Source: an uncultured Acinetobacter sp.
Lineage (GTDB): Bacteria > Pseudomonadota > Gammaproteobacteria > Pseudomonadales > Moraxellaceae
Assembly: GCF_943914805.1 (NCBI RefSeq)
Contig: NZ_CALUDM010000002.1
Coordinates: forward strand, 1 to 64,000
Direction of reading: 5' to 3'
DNA length: 64,000 nucleotides
Positions 35,692 through 45,348 of the stretch are shown piece by piece. A program made the position numbers and the translations under genes. Each line of letters starts with the position of its first letter. The first letter of the stretch is position 1. Under the pieces are notes generated by a model, which had not been told where the DNA came from, did not search any database, and saw only the letters and a program-made list of their open reading frames with translations.

Positions 35692-37335
35692 ATGTATTTA
35701 TATACTGATTTCGATCAGCAACTGATCAATGAACGTGTTGCACAATTCCGTGATCAAACGGAACGTTATTTAGCGGGTAAACTCACTGAAGATGAGTATC
35801 GTCCATTACGTCTACAAAATGGTTTATACGTACAACGCTATGCGCCAATGTTACGTATCGCTGTACCTTATGGTCTAATGAATTCAAACCAATTGCGTAA
35901 AATTGCAGAATTGGCAAAAGAATTTGACCGTGGTTATGCACACGTTTCTACACGTCAGAATATTCAATTTAACTGGCCTGCTTTGGAAAATGTTCCTGAT
36001 ATGCTTGCAGAACTTGCAACAGTTCAAATGCATGCCATTCAAACTTCAGGTAACTGTATCCGTAATACTACAACTGACCAATATGCAGGTGTGGTTGCTG
36101 GCGAGATTGCAGACCCACGTCCGACATGCGAATTGATTCGTCAATGGTCAACATTCCATCCTGAGTTTGCATTTTTACCACGTAAATTCAAAATTGCAGT
36201 TTCTGCACTTGAAGAAACAGATCGTGCTGCAACTTCATTCCACGATATTGGCGTTTATATCGTTAAAAATGAAGCGGGTGAAATTGGTTATAAAATTAAA
36301 GTCGGTGGGGGCTTAGGTCGTACACCTGTGATTGGTAGTTTTATTCGTGAATTCTTACCACGTGAAGATTTGATTGCTTATCTTGAAGCGGTTCTTCGTG
36401 TATATAACTTACATGGTCGCCGTGATAACAAATATAAAGCACGTATTAAAATTCTTGTTAAAGCATTAACCCCTGAAGTTTTTGCTGAAAAAGTTGAAGC
36501 TGAATTTGCACATACCATTCAAACTTTAAAAATTCAGCCTGAAATTTTGAAAAAATTGGATGAAGAGTTTACACCATTCGATTATCAAGATTTACCTGAT
36601 GAAAACTTTGATGCGTTATTTGCAGCACACCCAAAATTCAAACACTGGTTCAACATCAATACCAATGCACATAAAGTGAAAGGTTATCGTATCGTCACGA
36701 TTTCACTTAAACGTGCAGGTATTGCACCGGGCGATATGTCTGTTGAAGAAATGAATTTGATTGCAGATCTTGCTGACAAATATACGTTTGGTGAATTGCG
36801 TACTACGCATGAACAAAATATTTCATTGGTTGATGTTCCGCAGAAAGATTTATTTGAATTGTGGCAGATCCTTGAAAATAACAACATGGCACGTGCACAT
36901 ATTGGTTTTATTACCGATATTATTTGCTGCCCTGGTGGTGATTTCTGTTCTTTGGCAAATGCAAAATCAATTCCAATTTCAGAAGCAATCACACGCCGTT
37001 TTGATGATTTAGACACAGTCTATAATCTAGGTCATATCGATTTGAATATTTCAGGTTGTATGAATGCCTGCGGTCATCACCATGTCGGTAATATTGGTAT
37101 TCTGGGTGTCGATAAAAAAGGCGCTGAATTCTATCAAATTACTTTGGGTGGAAATGCAGACCATGATGCATCGATTGGTGACATCTTAGGACCTTCATTT
37201 GCAGCAGAAGTTGTACCTGATGTGATTGATGAAATTTTAAATACTTACCTTGACTTACGTAATGAAGGTGAGGAATTTATCGAAACTTACCGTCGTGTCG
37301 GCATTCAACCCTTTAAGGAGCGTGCATATGCTTAA
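35692..37335 (+). CDS. cysI: sulfite reductase hemoprotein (nitrite/sulfite reductase family)
   Basis: A 547-residue siroheme and [4Fe-4S] enzyme that reduces sulfite to sulfide for cysteine synthesis. Two ferredoxin-like and two siroheme domains repeat in order. 'STRQNIQFNW' and 'TTHEQNISLVDV' are the substrate/siroheme Arg and Lys blocks, and the cluster ligands are in 'CCPGGDFC' and 'SGCMNACGHHH' (C-x5-C...C-x3-C). The N-terminus 'MYLYTDFDQQLINERVAQFRDQ' differs from E. coli CysI and fits the Pseudomonas/Acinetobacter type paired with DUF934. It overlaps the next gene by 8 bases. Confidence 0.92.
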   Translation: MYLYTDFDQQLINERVAQFRDQTERYLAGKLTEDEYRPLRLQNGLYVQRYAPMLRIAVPYGLMNSNQLRKIAELAKEFDRGYAHVSTRQNIQFNWPALENVPDMLAELATVQMHAIQTSGNCIRNTTTDQYAGVVAGEIADPRPTCELIRQWSTFHPEFAFLPRKFKIAVSALEETDRAATSFHDIGVYIVKNEAGEIGYKIKVGGGLGRTPVIGSFIREFLPREDLIAYLEAVLRVYNLHGRRDNKYKARIKILVKALTPEVFAEKVEAEFAHTIQTLKIQPEILKKLDEEFTPFDYQDLPDENFDALFAAHPKFKHWFNINTNAHKVKGYRIVTISLKRAGIAPGDMSVEEMNLIADLADKYTFGELRTTHEQNISLVDVPQKDLFELWQILENNNMARAHIGFITDIICCPGGDFCSLANAKSIPISEAITRRFDDLDTVYNLGHIDLNISGCMNACGHHHVGNIGILGVDKKGAEFYQITLGGNADHDASIGDILGPSFAAEVVPDVIDEILNTYLDLRNEGEEFIETYRRVGIQPFKERAYA

Positions 37336-37813
37336 TCTAGCACTTCAAGTCCTCTCTAAAAATGGCGAAATTGCAGATAATACTTATCAAATGATGAGTG
37401 AAGAGGGTATTTTACCGCAAGGTGATGTGGTTTTACTGGTTGATCAATTAGATCAGATTGCCAATATTTCAGGCAAAAAAGCACTGTATATTACTGTTGA
37501 TGCTTCACCTGAAGTGAATCAATTTCCATTAGACCAACTTGATGCAATCTTTATTGAGTTTGCGGGTTTTAACGATGGTCGTGGTTATTCATTTGCAGCA
37601 TTGTTACGCCGTCAAGGTTATCAAGGTGAACTTCGTGCGACAGGTGATATCTTTAAAGATGTTTTAAACTACTTAAAACGTTCTGGCTTTGACACTTTTG
37701 TGGTGAAAGAGGGTAAGGATATTGCTGAGGCAGCTGCGGGCTTAAATGATTTTAAAAATCCGTATCAAGCTTCGACAGGTGTTGCACAGGCACATTATCA
37801 AACTGGCGCTTAG
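37328..37813 (+). CDS. DUF934 protein paired with sulfite reductase
   Basis: A 161-residue protein of the DUF934 family, which is found almost always next to cysI-type genes and assumed to help sulfite reduction; some databases call it an oxidoreductase-associated protein. 'FIEFAGFNDGRGYSFAALLRRQGYQGELRATGDIFKDVL' carries the family signature (F-x-D-G-R-G-Y-S and L-R-A-x-G-D). Start ATG 37328 has AAGGAG seven bases upstream within the end of cysI, so translation is coupled; the longer frame from 37250 is only cysI overlap. Confidence 0.88.
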   Translation: MLNLALQVLSKNGEIADNTYQMMSEEGILPQGDVVLLVDQLDQIANISGKKALYITVDASPEVNQFPLDQLDAIFIEFAGFNDGRGYSFAALLRRQGYQGELRATGDIFKDVLNYLKRSGFDTFVVKEGKDIAEAAAGLNDFKNPYQASTGVAQAHYQTGA

Positions 37814-37831
37814 TTTTTTAAATAAGCAATG

Positions 37832-37859
37832 AAAAGCTGGACTTCGGTTCAGCTTTTTT
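37832..37859 (+). terminator. terminator after cysI-DUF934
   Basis: AAAAGCTG pairs with CAGCTTTT around a loop containing CTTCGG, followed by T-run. It lies 18 bases past the stop. Confidence 0.9.
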
Positions 37860-38024
37860 GTATTTATATAATTATGCAATTTATTGATTTTAAATGAATT
37901 ATATATATTATTTATAAAAGAGCATATTGTTTCCGTGACTATGAAAGTGCCTTATAATTGATAAAGATTTTTCTGCTAATTTATGATATTAGTAAATTAA
38001 ATCAATAATTAATGATTTCTTTTT

Positions 38025-39482
38025 ATGTGGAAATGTTTAAAAAATATTTTTAAATTAACTAATCCATCGCCTGCACTAAATATTAAGCAGAGCGAACAGA
38101 TTATAACGAATAATCTTTCTGTAGAGTCGAATATACATCAAAGTTACATGGACGTTGATAATATTGATGATTATAGCTACCGCTATTTATGGACTGATAA
38201 ACAGCTTTCAGATTTTGATATTTCGATTTTAAAATTAAAAAGTTACGATGGATATTTGAGACAGGAAATGCTGGAAAAATTTCAGCAAAATTTTCAGCCA
38301 GCATTGTTTCCGCATGTGCTAAATAGACTCAGTGATTATGTTCCGATTAATCGCAAATTGGCAACAACACATATTCAAGAGTGGAGTGAGAGAACTGAAT
38401 TTTCAAAACTCTGTATAGATCATTTTTATGAAATTGCTACACTACAAAAACGTGAACGTACAGAAGAGGAGATATTTACATTATTACTTTGTAAAGTTAA
38501 AAATGATAAAGCATATTTGGTAGAAACTTTGACTCAGCAACAAGGCATTTTATCTCGAATATTATTGGAATTTATCATTAAGTATCAATGGATTGATTCT
38601 GATGAATTATTTGAATTATGTCGCAATGCGAAGGATCAAAAAGTTAGAGCCCATTGGTTGGAGCAAATTATTCAATATGAATCTAATCTAGCATTGATTT
38701 TGATCTTAAAGAGTAGTTCATTTCGCGAAGTACAGTATCGTCTTTTTGATATTTTATATAAAAGGAATGCGTTAAATACAGAGGATCTTGTTTTGATGTG
38801 GCAAAGTTCATTTATCTCTGTGATGGACTATGCTTCTTTTGCTTTGCGTCAAATCGATTTTGATTTTGAAAGATATTTTACTGAGAACCCAATTAGTGCT
38901 TTATTAATTAGTCATCTTCGAATTAGAGCCTATCAATGGATTTTGTTGAAGGGGGATATAATAGAATTTTTTAAAATTATTGAGCAGATAGATCAGTCCC
39001 TGATTGTAAATTCAGTTTTATTTTTTGCCTTAAAACAAAAATATATTCAAATCGATCAATATTTGAGTTTTTATCAGAAATCTGGAAGAAAACTGTATTT
39101 TTATCAATTGTCAAAGGCAAGAAAATATTTAAAAAATCAACTGAGTTTAGATGAACTTGATCGATATTTATTGATAATGGTCACGAAGGATGAAGTCAAT
39201 TTTCAACAAAGATTAAAATTGGTTGAAGGATATAATATTGGAGACCAGTTATATTGGTTTATTCAACAAATTCAATATATTCAAACAACTCAAGATCAAA
39301 AGTTTTTTGAAAATCACTTACAAGAAAAATTAACCCATCTAAAAAATGCGGCATACGGCCTAAAGTGGACAGAACAACAACAATATCAAATGCAAAATTT
39401 GCTACCTAGATTTATCTTGTTGTATCCTCAATTTTTTGAGGATCTGACTGTTAAAAACCTGTTGAATCCTTATTTAAAATAA
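38025..39482 (+). CDS. unrecognised 485-residue alpha-helical protein
   Basis: No family recognised with confidence. The protein is almost entirely predicted helix from residue 60 on, in repeated antiparallel-helix style segments of 30-40 residues (for example around 'ALFPHVLNRLSDYVPINRKLA' and 'VRAHWLEQIIQYESNLALILILK'), which suggests an HEAT-like or TPR-like solenoid scaffold. No signal peptide, membrane helix or catalytic motif is visible. It is rich in I, L, Q, F and Y, and the DNA is more AT-rich than cysI. No good ribosome-binding site precedes ATG 38025. It overlaps the convergent rhomboid gene by 9 bases. It has no operon partner. Confidence 0.6.
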   Translation: MWKCLKNIFKLTNPSPALNIKQSEQIITNNLSVESNIHQSYMDVDNIDDYSYRYLWTDKQLSDFDISILKLKSYDGYLRQEMLEKFQQNFQPALFPHVLNRLSDYVPINRKLATTHIQEWSERTEFSKLCIDHFYEIATLQKRERTEEEIFTLLLCKVKNDKAYLVETLTQQQGILSRILLEFIIKYQWIDSDELFELCRNAKDQKVRAHWLEQIIQYESNLALILILKSSSFREVQYRLFDILYKRNALNTEDLVLMWQSSFISVMDYASFALRQIDFDFERYFTENPISALLISHLRIRAYQWILLKGDIIEFFKIIEQIDQSLIVNSVLFFALKQKYIQIDQYLSFYQKSGRKLYFYQLSKARKYLKNQLSLDELDRYLLIMVTKDEVNFQQRLKLVEGYNIGDQLYWFIQQIQYIQTTQDQKFFENHLQEKLTHLKNAAYGLKWTEQQQYQMQNLLPRFILLYPQFFEDLTVKNLLNPYLK

Positions 39483-40091
39483 TGGCGTATTAATAAACTT
39501 ATAAAAGAAAGCAGTACCAAGAGATGGCGCAAGGAGCATTGGAAATAAGAAACCATAAACTGCACCAGTGATATGTGCTCGATGGCCAATCAATGGGGAA
39601 TGCCCTGAGCGAATCGCATACATGCTATAACACAGATAAATCGTTCCAAAAATAATGGCAGGAACAGGAATAAAATAGATATAAATCATTCCCCATGGAT
39701 CAAATAAAATTGCACTAAAAAGTACAGCATTAACAGCGCCTGATGCACCTAAACTACGATACGAATTTAAGTTGCGATATTGAATATAACTGGGGATTGC
39801 AGCCACAATAATGGCACTACAATAAAATAGTACAAAACCCATACCACTCAAATAGTCACGGAAAAACCATTCAATACTTCTTCCGAAGAAGTAAAGTGTG
39901 AACATATTAAAGAATAAATGCATACCATCATTATGAATGAAACCATGCGTCAGGAAGCGGTCGTATTGCCCCTGTTTAATCGCTGAAATATTAAAAATCA
40001 AACGATTCATGATATTACGATGTTGCCAAGCTGCAATTGAGGTCAAAAGCGTAATGATAATAATCAGAATAGTATGTGTAAGGCCAGTCAT
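39474..40091 (-). CDS. rhomboid-family intramembrane serine protease
   Basis: About 205 residues with six predicted membrane helices. The catalytic Ser is in 'SLGASGAVNAVLF' (G-x-S-G, TM4) and the catalytic His in 'GHRAHITGAVYGFLFP' (TM6). Upstream 'FLTHGFIHNDGMHLFFNMFTLYFFG' is the conserved TM2 His/Asn oxyanion block. It cleaves membrane proteins inside the bilayer; substrates are unknown. ATG 40091 is used because the extra upstream codons (to 40145) are not conserved. The compact six-helix form resembles the basic bacterial class. It is convergent with the 38025 gene. Confidence 0.88.
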   Translation of the reverse strand: MTGLTHTILIIIITLLTSIAAWQHRNIMNRLIFNISAIKQGQYDRFLTHGFIHNDGMHLFFNMFTLYFFGRSIEWFFRDYLSGMGFVLFYCSAIIVAAIPSYIQYRNLNSYRSLGASGAVNAVLFSAILFDPWGMIYIYFIPVPAIIFGTIYLCYSMYAIRSGHSPLIGHRAHITGAVYGFLFPMLLAPSLGTAFFYKFINTPLF

Positions 40092-40176
40092 CTTGTTATA
40101 AATTATGTTGAAATATCTGGTGCAATATAACCTAAGTGATTTCAAATCAATAGGCTATATTGCATGTGAAGAACGT

Positions 40177-40617
40177 TTATTCAGTGATTAACTGGCAGTT
40201 GACCATCCATTTCACACCAAATTTATCAGTAAAAGCACCATATAAAGCGCCCCAAAAGGTTTTATCTAAAGCCATTTCAATGTCACCATTCACTGACAAT
40301 GCATTGAAAAGACGTCGAGCTTCATCTTCTTCATGGAATTCTAAATTAATAGAAATGTAATGGTTGTTGCCTTTGTTGAAAGGAGCACTATTTTGAGCAC
40401 AAAATTGTTCAGAAGTATCCGACCCCATTAAAATCGTAAAATCATTAATAGGTAAAGAAACATGGAGAATATAATCTTTATCTTTTTCAGAAACTTGTGC
40501 ATCAGGTAGTTCTGAATAACGTTTAATAAAAGAAAAATCTCCACCAAACACTGACTTATAAAAATTAAAAGCCGCTTCGGTTTCACCCTGAAAATTTAAA
40601 TAGTGATTCAGTTGCAT
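40177..40617 (-). CDS. VOC-fold PhnB-like protein
   Basis: A 146-residue protein of the PhnB/YjdN-like glyoxalase-bleomycin resistance-dioxygenase (VOC) superfamily. 'LNFQGETEAAFNFYKSVFGGDF' at the N-terminus and 'WGALYGAFTDKFGVKWMVN' at the C-terminus are hallmarks of this group. It lacks an obvious complete H-H-E metal triad, as is usual in PhnB-like members, whose activity is mostly unknown. It stands alone between the rhomboid gene and the thiolase terminator. Confidence 0.85.
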   Translation of the reverse strand: MQLNHYLNFQGETEAAFNFYKSVFGGDFSFIKRYSELPDAQVSEKDKDYILHVSLPINDFTILMGSDTSEQFCAQNSAPFNKGNNHYISINLEFHEEDEARRLFNALSVNGDIEMALDKTFWGALYGAFTDKFGVKWMVNCQLITE

Positions 40618-40702
40618 GCTAGAAATCCATTTTGTTGTTTTGAGGAGATTAATCTAGCAGTTTGATGCTTAAAATTTGATGAATATTTTGTAATCGAAAA
40701 TA

Positions 40703-40737
40703 AAAAATCCTCCAATCAATGGAGGATTTTTTATTGC
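40703..40737. terminator. terminator between thiolase and VOC genes
   Basis: AAAAAATCCTCCA and TGGAGGATTTTTT pair around a 4-6 base loop, giving a symmetric hairpin with A- and T-runs. It lies about 65 bases past the thiolase stop (minus strand). Confidence 0.88.
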
Positions 40738-40799
40738 CTGCTTTATTAAAATTAAAAGCTTTAACAAAGATTAGGACGATATTGCTAAGCTATTATAAA

Positions 40800-41975
40800 T
40801 TATAAAAGTTCAATTGCAACAGCAGTCGCTTCACCACCACCGATACAAAGTGCAGCAATACCTTTCTTGCCACCTGTACGTTTAAGTGCATGAATCAACG
40901 TTAAAATGATACGAGAACCTGTTGAGCCGACAGGATGACCTAATGCACATGCACCACCGTTGATGTTAACTTTTTCGATGTCTAATTTAAAATCGTCAAC
41001 TGGACACATGGTCACCATTGCAAATGCTTCATTGATTTCCCAAAGGTCAACGTCCTGTGCATCCCAACCAGTTTTGTTTAAAACTTTTTGGATTGCGCCA
41101 ACAGGAGCAATTGTAAATTCAGAAGGGTGTTGTGAATTTGATGCATAAGCAACAATTTTAGCAAGCGGTTTTAAGCCTTTTTCAGTAGCATAATCTGAAG
41201 ATGTTAGGACGAGTGCCGATGCACCATCTGAAATCGAGCTTGCATTTGCAGCTGTAATCGTACCATCTTTCGCAAATGCTGGACGTAAAGTTGGGATTTT
41301 TTCAATATTGGCATTGAAAGGTTGTTCATCTTTGTCAACGATCACATCGCCTTTACGCGTAGAGACTGTAACTGGGGTAATTTCGTCAGCAAAATAACCT
41401 TCAGTAATGGCTTTTTGAGCACGTTGTAATGAACGGATCGCGAAATCATCCATTTGTTCACGTGTATAACCACGAGAATTTGCCATATCTTGAGCAAATG
41501 AACCCATTAAACGACCTGTTTCAGCATCTTCTAAACCATCAAAGAACATGTGATCTTTGATTTCGCCATGACCCATACGGTAACCACCACGAGCTTTTGG
41601 CAATAAATAAGGTGCATTGGTCATCGACTCCATACCACCAGCAACAACCACTTCAGCAGAACCTGCTTTAATTGCATCTGCAGCTTGCATCACTGCCTTC
41701 ATGCCAGAACCACATAATTTATTGATGGTTACAGCACCAGTAGAATCAGGAAGACCTGCTTTACGCATTGCTTGGCGAGCTGGACCTTGCTTTAAACCTG
41801 CTGGAAGTACGCAACCCATAATGACTTCTTGTACATCACTCGGTTGTAAACCAGCACGAGCAACGGCTTCCTTAATCGTCACAGCACCTAAATCAGGAGC
41901 AGTTACGTCCGCAAGACTTCCTTGAAATCCGCCCATTGCGGTACGCGCACCATTCACAATTACGATGTCAGTCAT
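40800..41975 (-). CDS. acetyl-CoA C-acyltransferase (thiolase)
   Basis: A 391-residue thiolase II. The nucleophile Cys is C88 in 'NKLCGSGMKAV'; the late His is in 'GHPVGSTGSR' and the second Cys in 'CIGGGEATAVAIE'. The 'NEAFA' motif is present. It condenses or cleaves acetoacetyl-CoA or longer 3-ketoacyl-CoA, acting in fatty-acid oxidation or PHB/ketone metabolism. Start ATG 41975 is used with GGAG nine bases upstream rather than TTG 41990. It is single-gene and ends at a strong terminator. The closest match is AtoB/PhbA type, but chain-length specificity is not visible. Confidence 0.92.
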   Translation of the reverse strand: MTDIVIVNGARTAMGGFQGSLADVTAPDLGAVTIKEAVARAGLQPSDVQEVIMGCVLPAGLKQGPARQAMRKAGLPDSTGAVTINKLCGSGMKAVMQAADAIKAGSAEVVVAGGMESMTNAPYLLPKARGGYRMGHGEIKDHMFFDGLEDAETGRLMGSFAQDMANSRGYTREQMDDFAIRSLQRAQKAITEGYFADEITPVTVSTRKGDVIVDKDEQPFNANIEKIPTLRPAFAKDGTITAANASSISDGASALVLTSSDYATEKGLKPLAKIVAYASNSQHPSEFTIAPVGAIQKVLNKTGWDAQDVDLWEINEAFAMVTMCPVDDFKLDIEKVNINGGACALGHPVGSTGSRIILTLIHALKRTGGKKGIAALCIGGGEATAVAIELL

Positions 41976-42091
41976 TGTTCTATTCTCCAATCAGTATTCT
42001 ATGATTTTTTCAAAAACCTAAGCAGTATATAAAAAACTGCTTCAGATGAAAGTAGCAATATTGAATATATCTAGACTGTAGTGACCAGTTT

Positions 42092-42622
42092 TTAACAATT
42101 ACGATTTGGCTCAGGGCGGATATTTCCCATTTTACTAATATTGAGTTTTATATTGTTTTCTGGGCTACTTATACCACAATAATAGAAACCTCCAGGTGCG
42201 CCTCTAGGTAACCCTGTATCACCTTGTAATGTAAGCACATGGGTGCTACTTGAACTGCCGACCCAAGTCAAGCGTCCATATTTAATATTATGTTCAGTTT
42301 TAAAGAGTATATGCTCATCCGCATCGACTAATTTATTCCGATTTTTATCTGTAAAGATAACAACACCACTATTCCATTGGTTATTTTGGCATTGTATTAA
42401 ATTTTCCGATGAACAGATTACGACAGGCGTATGGAGTAGCAACGCTTGACTTTTTGCAAATGATAAATATTGTTGAGTCAAAGGTTTGATCGAGTTAAGT
42501 TCTTGCTTTTGCATTAGATTATGATAGTACGGAATACAGATTAAACTTAAAATTGAGATTATTGAAATAGTTACAATCAGTTCAAACAGGGTAAACCCGT
42601 TATCTTTACAATAAAAGTACAT
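42092..42622 (-). CDS. type IV pilin-like GspH/FimT pseudopilin
   Basis: A 176-residue prepilin-like protein. The N-terminal class III signal is short with G-F-T-L-x-E-L ('DNGFTLFELIVTISIISILS') and the prepilin peptidase would cut after Gly9. The hydrophobic helix follows. The C-terminal region has the GspH-type 'GVVIFTDKNRNKLVDADEHIL' block and ends with Cys pairs that may form a disulfide. FimT-like proteins take part in type IV pilus assembly or DNA uptake. No other pilus gene is in the window, so this is an orphan pseudopilin. The gene is AT-rich. Confidence 0.85.
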   Translation of the reverse strand: MYFYCKDNGFTLFELIVTISIISILSLICIPYYHNLMQKQELNSIKPLTQQYLSFAKSQALLLHTPVVICSSENLIQCQNNQWNSGVVIFTDKNRNKLVDADEHILFKTEHNIKYGRLTWVGSSSSTHVLTLQGDTGLPRGAPGGFYYCGISSPENNIKLNISKMGNIRPEPNRNC

Positions 42623-42999
42623 AATAAAATCTTCTGTTGTTGTGTGTTTTTATTTGATAAATAATGTTTTTTCTTTTAAATTTGTCTCAAAGGTAATTGT
42701 AGTAAAATATTTATTACTATCGTATTCTTTTGCTGTTAAAATAAAAGTAGCAAAAAGATAAGCGATCCATGAAGAAAAATTGAGTAAAAATTTACCGAAT
42801 TACAACGGAAATTGTAAGTAATTTTGTCAATAATTTACTTGATTAAAGTTATCAAGCACTTGGAAAAAGAATCAAGTGTTTGTATGATTCAACATGAGTA
42901 GCTTAAAAATAATACTGGGGTATTAAAATCTATCTCAGGATAGCCAATAAATTTTAGGCTAAGCTTGAACAAAACAATTGTTATCTCTGGAGGATATCC
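42623..42999 (+). promoter_or_regulatory. ompA upstream region
   Basis: About 377 non-coding bases between the divergent pseudopilin gene and ompA. It includes the small hairpin CTATC-TCAG-GATAG near 42930 and the palindrome ACAATTGT near 42975, followed by a strong ribosome-binding site CTGGAGG seven bases before the ATG. A long 5' leader would suit a highly expressed, post-transcriptionally controlled mRNA. I could not assign -35/-10 boxes with confidence. Confidence 0.5.
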
Positions 43000-44028
43000 A
43001 TGAAATTGAGTCGTATCGCACTTGCAATGCTTGTTGCTGCGCCATTCGCTGCTGCTAACGCTGGTGTAACTATTACACCTTTAATGCTTGGTTACACTTT
43101 CCAAGATTCTCAACACAATAACGGTGGTGACAAGGGCGAGTTAACTAACGGTCCTGAGCTACAAAACGATTTATTCGTTGGTGCTGCTGTTGGTGTTGAG
43201 CTTACTCCATGGTTAGGTTTTGAAGCTGAATATAACCAAGTTAAAGGTGATTTAGACGGTACTGGTGTTTCTGGTTCTGAATATAAGCAAAAACAAATCA
43301 ATGGTAACTTCTATGTTACTTCTGATTTGATCACTAAAGACTATGACAGCAAAATCAAACCTTACGTTTTATTAGGTGCTGGTCATTATAAATATGAATT
43401 AGACGATATGTCTTATCATAGTGATGAAGAAGGTACTTTGGGTAACGCTGGTTTTGGTGCTTTCTGGCGCTTAAACGATGCTTTGTCTCTTCGTACAGAA
43501 GCTCGTAGTACTTATAACTTTGATGAAAAATTCTGGAACTATACTGCTCTTGCAGGTCTTAACGTAGTTCTAGGCGGTCACTTGAAGCCTGCTGCTCCTG
43601 TAGTAGAAGTTGCTCCAGTTGTTCCAGCTCCAGTTCCAGTAGCTCCTGAGCCACAACAGTTGACTGAAGATTTGAACATGGAACTTCGTGTGTTCTTTGA
43701 TACAAATAAATCAAACATCAAAGATCAATACAAGCCAGAAGTTGCGAAAGTAGCTGAAAAATTAACTGAATTCCCGAATGCGACTGCTCGTATTGAAGGT
43801 CACACAGATAATACTGGTCCACGTAAGTTAAACGAACGTTTATCTTTAGCTCGTGCTAACTCTGTTAAATCAGCGCTAGTAAGCGAATACAACATCGATG
43901 CATCTCGTTTGTCTACTCAAGGTTTCGCTTGGGATCAACCGATTGCTGACAACAAAACTAAAGAAGGTCGTGCTATGAACCGTCGTGTATTCGCGACGAT
44001 CACTGGTAGCCGTACTGTAACTCAATAA
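43000..44028 (+). CDS. ompA: outer membrane protein OmpA
   Basis: A 342-residue major outer-membrane protein. It has a signal peptide (cut after 'AANA'), an eight-strand barrel (to about residue 195), a Pro/Val-rich linker ('[16 protein letters not shown]') and a C-terminal OmpA domain that binds peptidoglycan ('FDTNKSNI', '[10 protein letters not shown]', 'NERLSLARA', 'GRAMNRRV'), including the Asp and Arg that hold diaminopimelate. It matches Acinetobacter Omp38/OmpA closely. The A. baumannii protein as I recall it has a further Ala/Pro-rich tail, missing here (ends SRTVTQ). Codon use is highly biased, fitting strong expression. A terminator follows. Confidence 0.96.
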   Translation: MKLSRIALAMLVAAPFAAANAGVTITPLMLGYTFQDSQHNNGGDKGELTNGPELQNDLFVGAAVGVELTPWLGFEAEYNQVKGDLDGTGVSGSEYKQKQINGNFYVTSDLITKDYDSKIKPYVLLGAGHYKYELDDMSYHSDEEGTLGNAGFGAFWRLNDALSLRTEARSTYNFDEKFWNYTALAGLNVVLGGHLKPAAPVVEVAPVVPAPVPVAPEPQQLTEDLNMELRVFFDTNKSNIKDQYKPEVAKVAEKLTEFPNATARIEGHTDNTGPRKLNERLSLARANSVKSALVSEYNIDASRLSTQGFAWDQPIADNKTKEGRAMNRRVFATITGSRTVTQ

Positions 44029-44040
44029 TTTATTGAGAAT

Positions 44041-44073
44041 AAAAAAAGCGATTCGTCAGAGTCGCTTTTTTTT
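44041..44073 (+). terminator. ompA terminator
   Basis: AAAAAAAGCGA pairs with TCGCTTTTTTTT across a loop of about 10 bases, just after the ompA stop. Confidence 0.9.
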
Positions 44074-44125
44074 ATAAATCAAATATAATAATTAAAATAT
44101 CTAAATATAGAATGAATTAAAAATA

Positions 44126-44608
44126 ATGAATGAGAAATTACTGATCAGTATCATAAGCAAATTATGTATCGCTTTAGCCCTCATCAGCTTAAATGGCTGT
44201 AGCAATACTATCTCTAATCAATCTATGAATTCGGTCCAAATACAATATCCGAAAGAAACAACGACTTTAAAAAAGGGTTTGGAAATTTACTTAAAAAATA
44301 AATCGAGTGATATTGATGAACAATATCGGCCAACTTTATCCATTGCTTCGCAGTTGTTGAAAAATAATAAAAACTTTGTTTTACAAATAGAAGGGCATAC
44401 CGACAGTTCAGGCTCATTAGCAGCGAATAATAAGGTATCTATCATTCGTGCAAATATTGTGAAAGATTTTATCCAGAATGAATATCATGTGAATCCTGAT
44501 CAACTTATTACAACTGGCTTAGGACCATCAAAGCCAATCGCAAGTAATAGCACGGCAGATGGGCGGGCAAAAAACAGAAGAGTGACTGTAACCTTAAAGA
44601 TCCAGTAA
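44126..44608 (+). CDS. OmpA-domain lipoprotein (Pal-like)
   Basis: A 160-residue lipoprotein: signal peptide with lipobox L-N-G-C (Cys about residue 25) and a C-terminal OmpA domain ('LQIEGHTDSSGSLAANNKVSIIRANIV', 'GRAKNRRVTVTL'), lacking a barrel. It would sit on the outer membrane facing the periplasm and bind peptidoglycan. It follows ompA by about 100 bases behind a terminator, so it probably has its own promoter. It is not clearly Pal, because the linker and tol-pal context are missing. It probably arose by duplication of the peptidoglycan-binding module. Confidence 0.85.
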   Translation: MNEKLLISIISKLCIALALISLNGCSNTISNQSMNSVQIQYPKETTTLKKGLEIYLKNKSSDIDEQYRPTLSIASQLLKNNKNFVLQIEGHTDSSGSLAANNKVSIIRANIVKDFIQNEYHVNPDQLITTGLGPSKPIASNSTADGRAKNRRVTVTLKIQ

Positions 44609-44704
44609 TTTGATGGGTAATATTGTTTGAATAACTTTGATATCAAGCTATAAGCCTAAACGTATTAAAATGGATGCTTCTATTTCTTCTTCTAATTTGA
44701 AAAT

Positions 44705-45235
44705 ATGAATTTGCAACTACCTAAAGAATTGGTTGAACTCGAAGCGAATTGTGGGATGTTTGCTGTGTGGGTGGTGTTACAGCATTATTCAATCCAAATT
44801 GAAATAGAACAACTTGCCAAGATTTGTCACTATGATCCTGAGGATGGAACTTTTAGTATTGGTTTAGCTGTAGGATTGAAAAAATTAGGCTTTGATATTA
44901 CTTTTTATACGAATGATGATCCAAATATTCATGAAAAGGAAATCGCTTGCTATGCAGAAGCACGATCTTTAAATATTCCAACTCATAAAGCATTGAGTTA
45001 TCAAGAAATTCAAAAGGCTGTCGAACAAGGGCTTTCTGCAATTGTGTATTACGATACTTTAGAAGGCGTTGGCAACCATTCTTTGGTTTATTCAATAGAT
45101 GAAAAGGAAATTTGTTTCTTTGATAGTTTTGATGCGATGTCTGCAACTATTTTTGAACAACAGCGTAAGGCTGAAGGAATTTGCCAACAAGTCATTATCA
45201 TTGGTAATTATCATCAGCCTATTCGATATAGTTGA
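44705..45235 (+). CDS. peptidase C39-like cysteine protease-fold protein
   Basis: A 176-residue protein resembling the C39 peptidase domain. 'EANCGMFAVWVVLQHYSI' at residues 13-30 carries the likely catalytic Cys (N-C-G), and 'VGNHSLVYSIDEKEICFFDSFDA' carries the catalytic His and Asp-like residues. No signal peptide, ABC or membrane domain is attached, unlike bacteriocin exporters, so a soluble toxin or effector-processing role is possible but unproven. Neighbours (an OmpA-like lipoprotein before, rtcB after, opposite strand) give no partner. It stands alone with about 100 AT-rich bases upstream. Confidence 0.65.
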   Translation: MNLQLPKELVELEANCGMFAVWVVLQHYSIQIEIEQLAKICHYDPEDGTFSIGLAVGLKKLGFDITFYTNDDPNIHEKEIACYAEARSLNIPTHKALSYQEIQKAVEQGLSAIVYYDTLEGVGNHSLVYSIDEKEICFFDSFDAMSATIFEQQRKAEGICQQVIIIGNYHQPIRYS

Positions 45236-45348
45236 TTGATGATTCATCTCAGTAAATCAACATTTACTGAGATGAAGTCTAAGTTAAGTTGTATGGGTTA
45301 ATCACTACAATTCAAGCGAAACTATTTAAACGTTAGATGAATTTGAAA

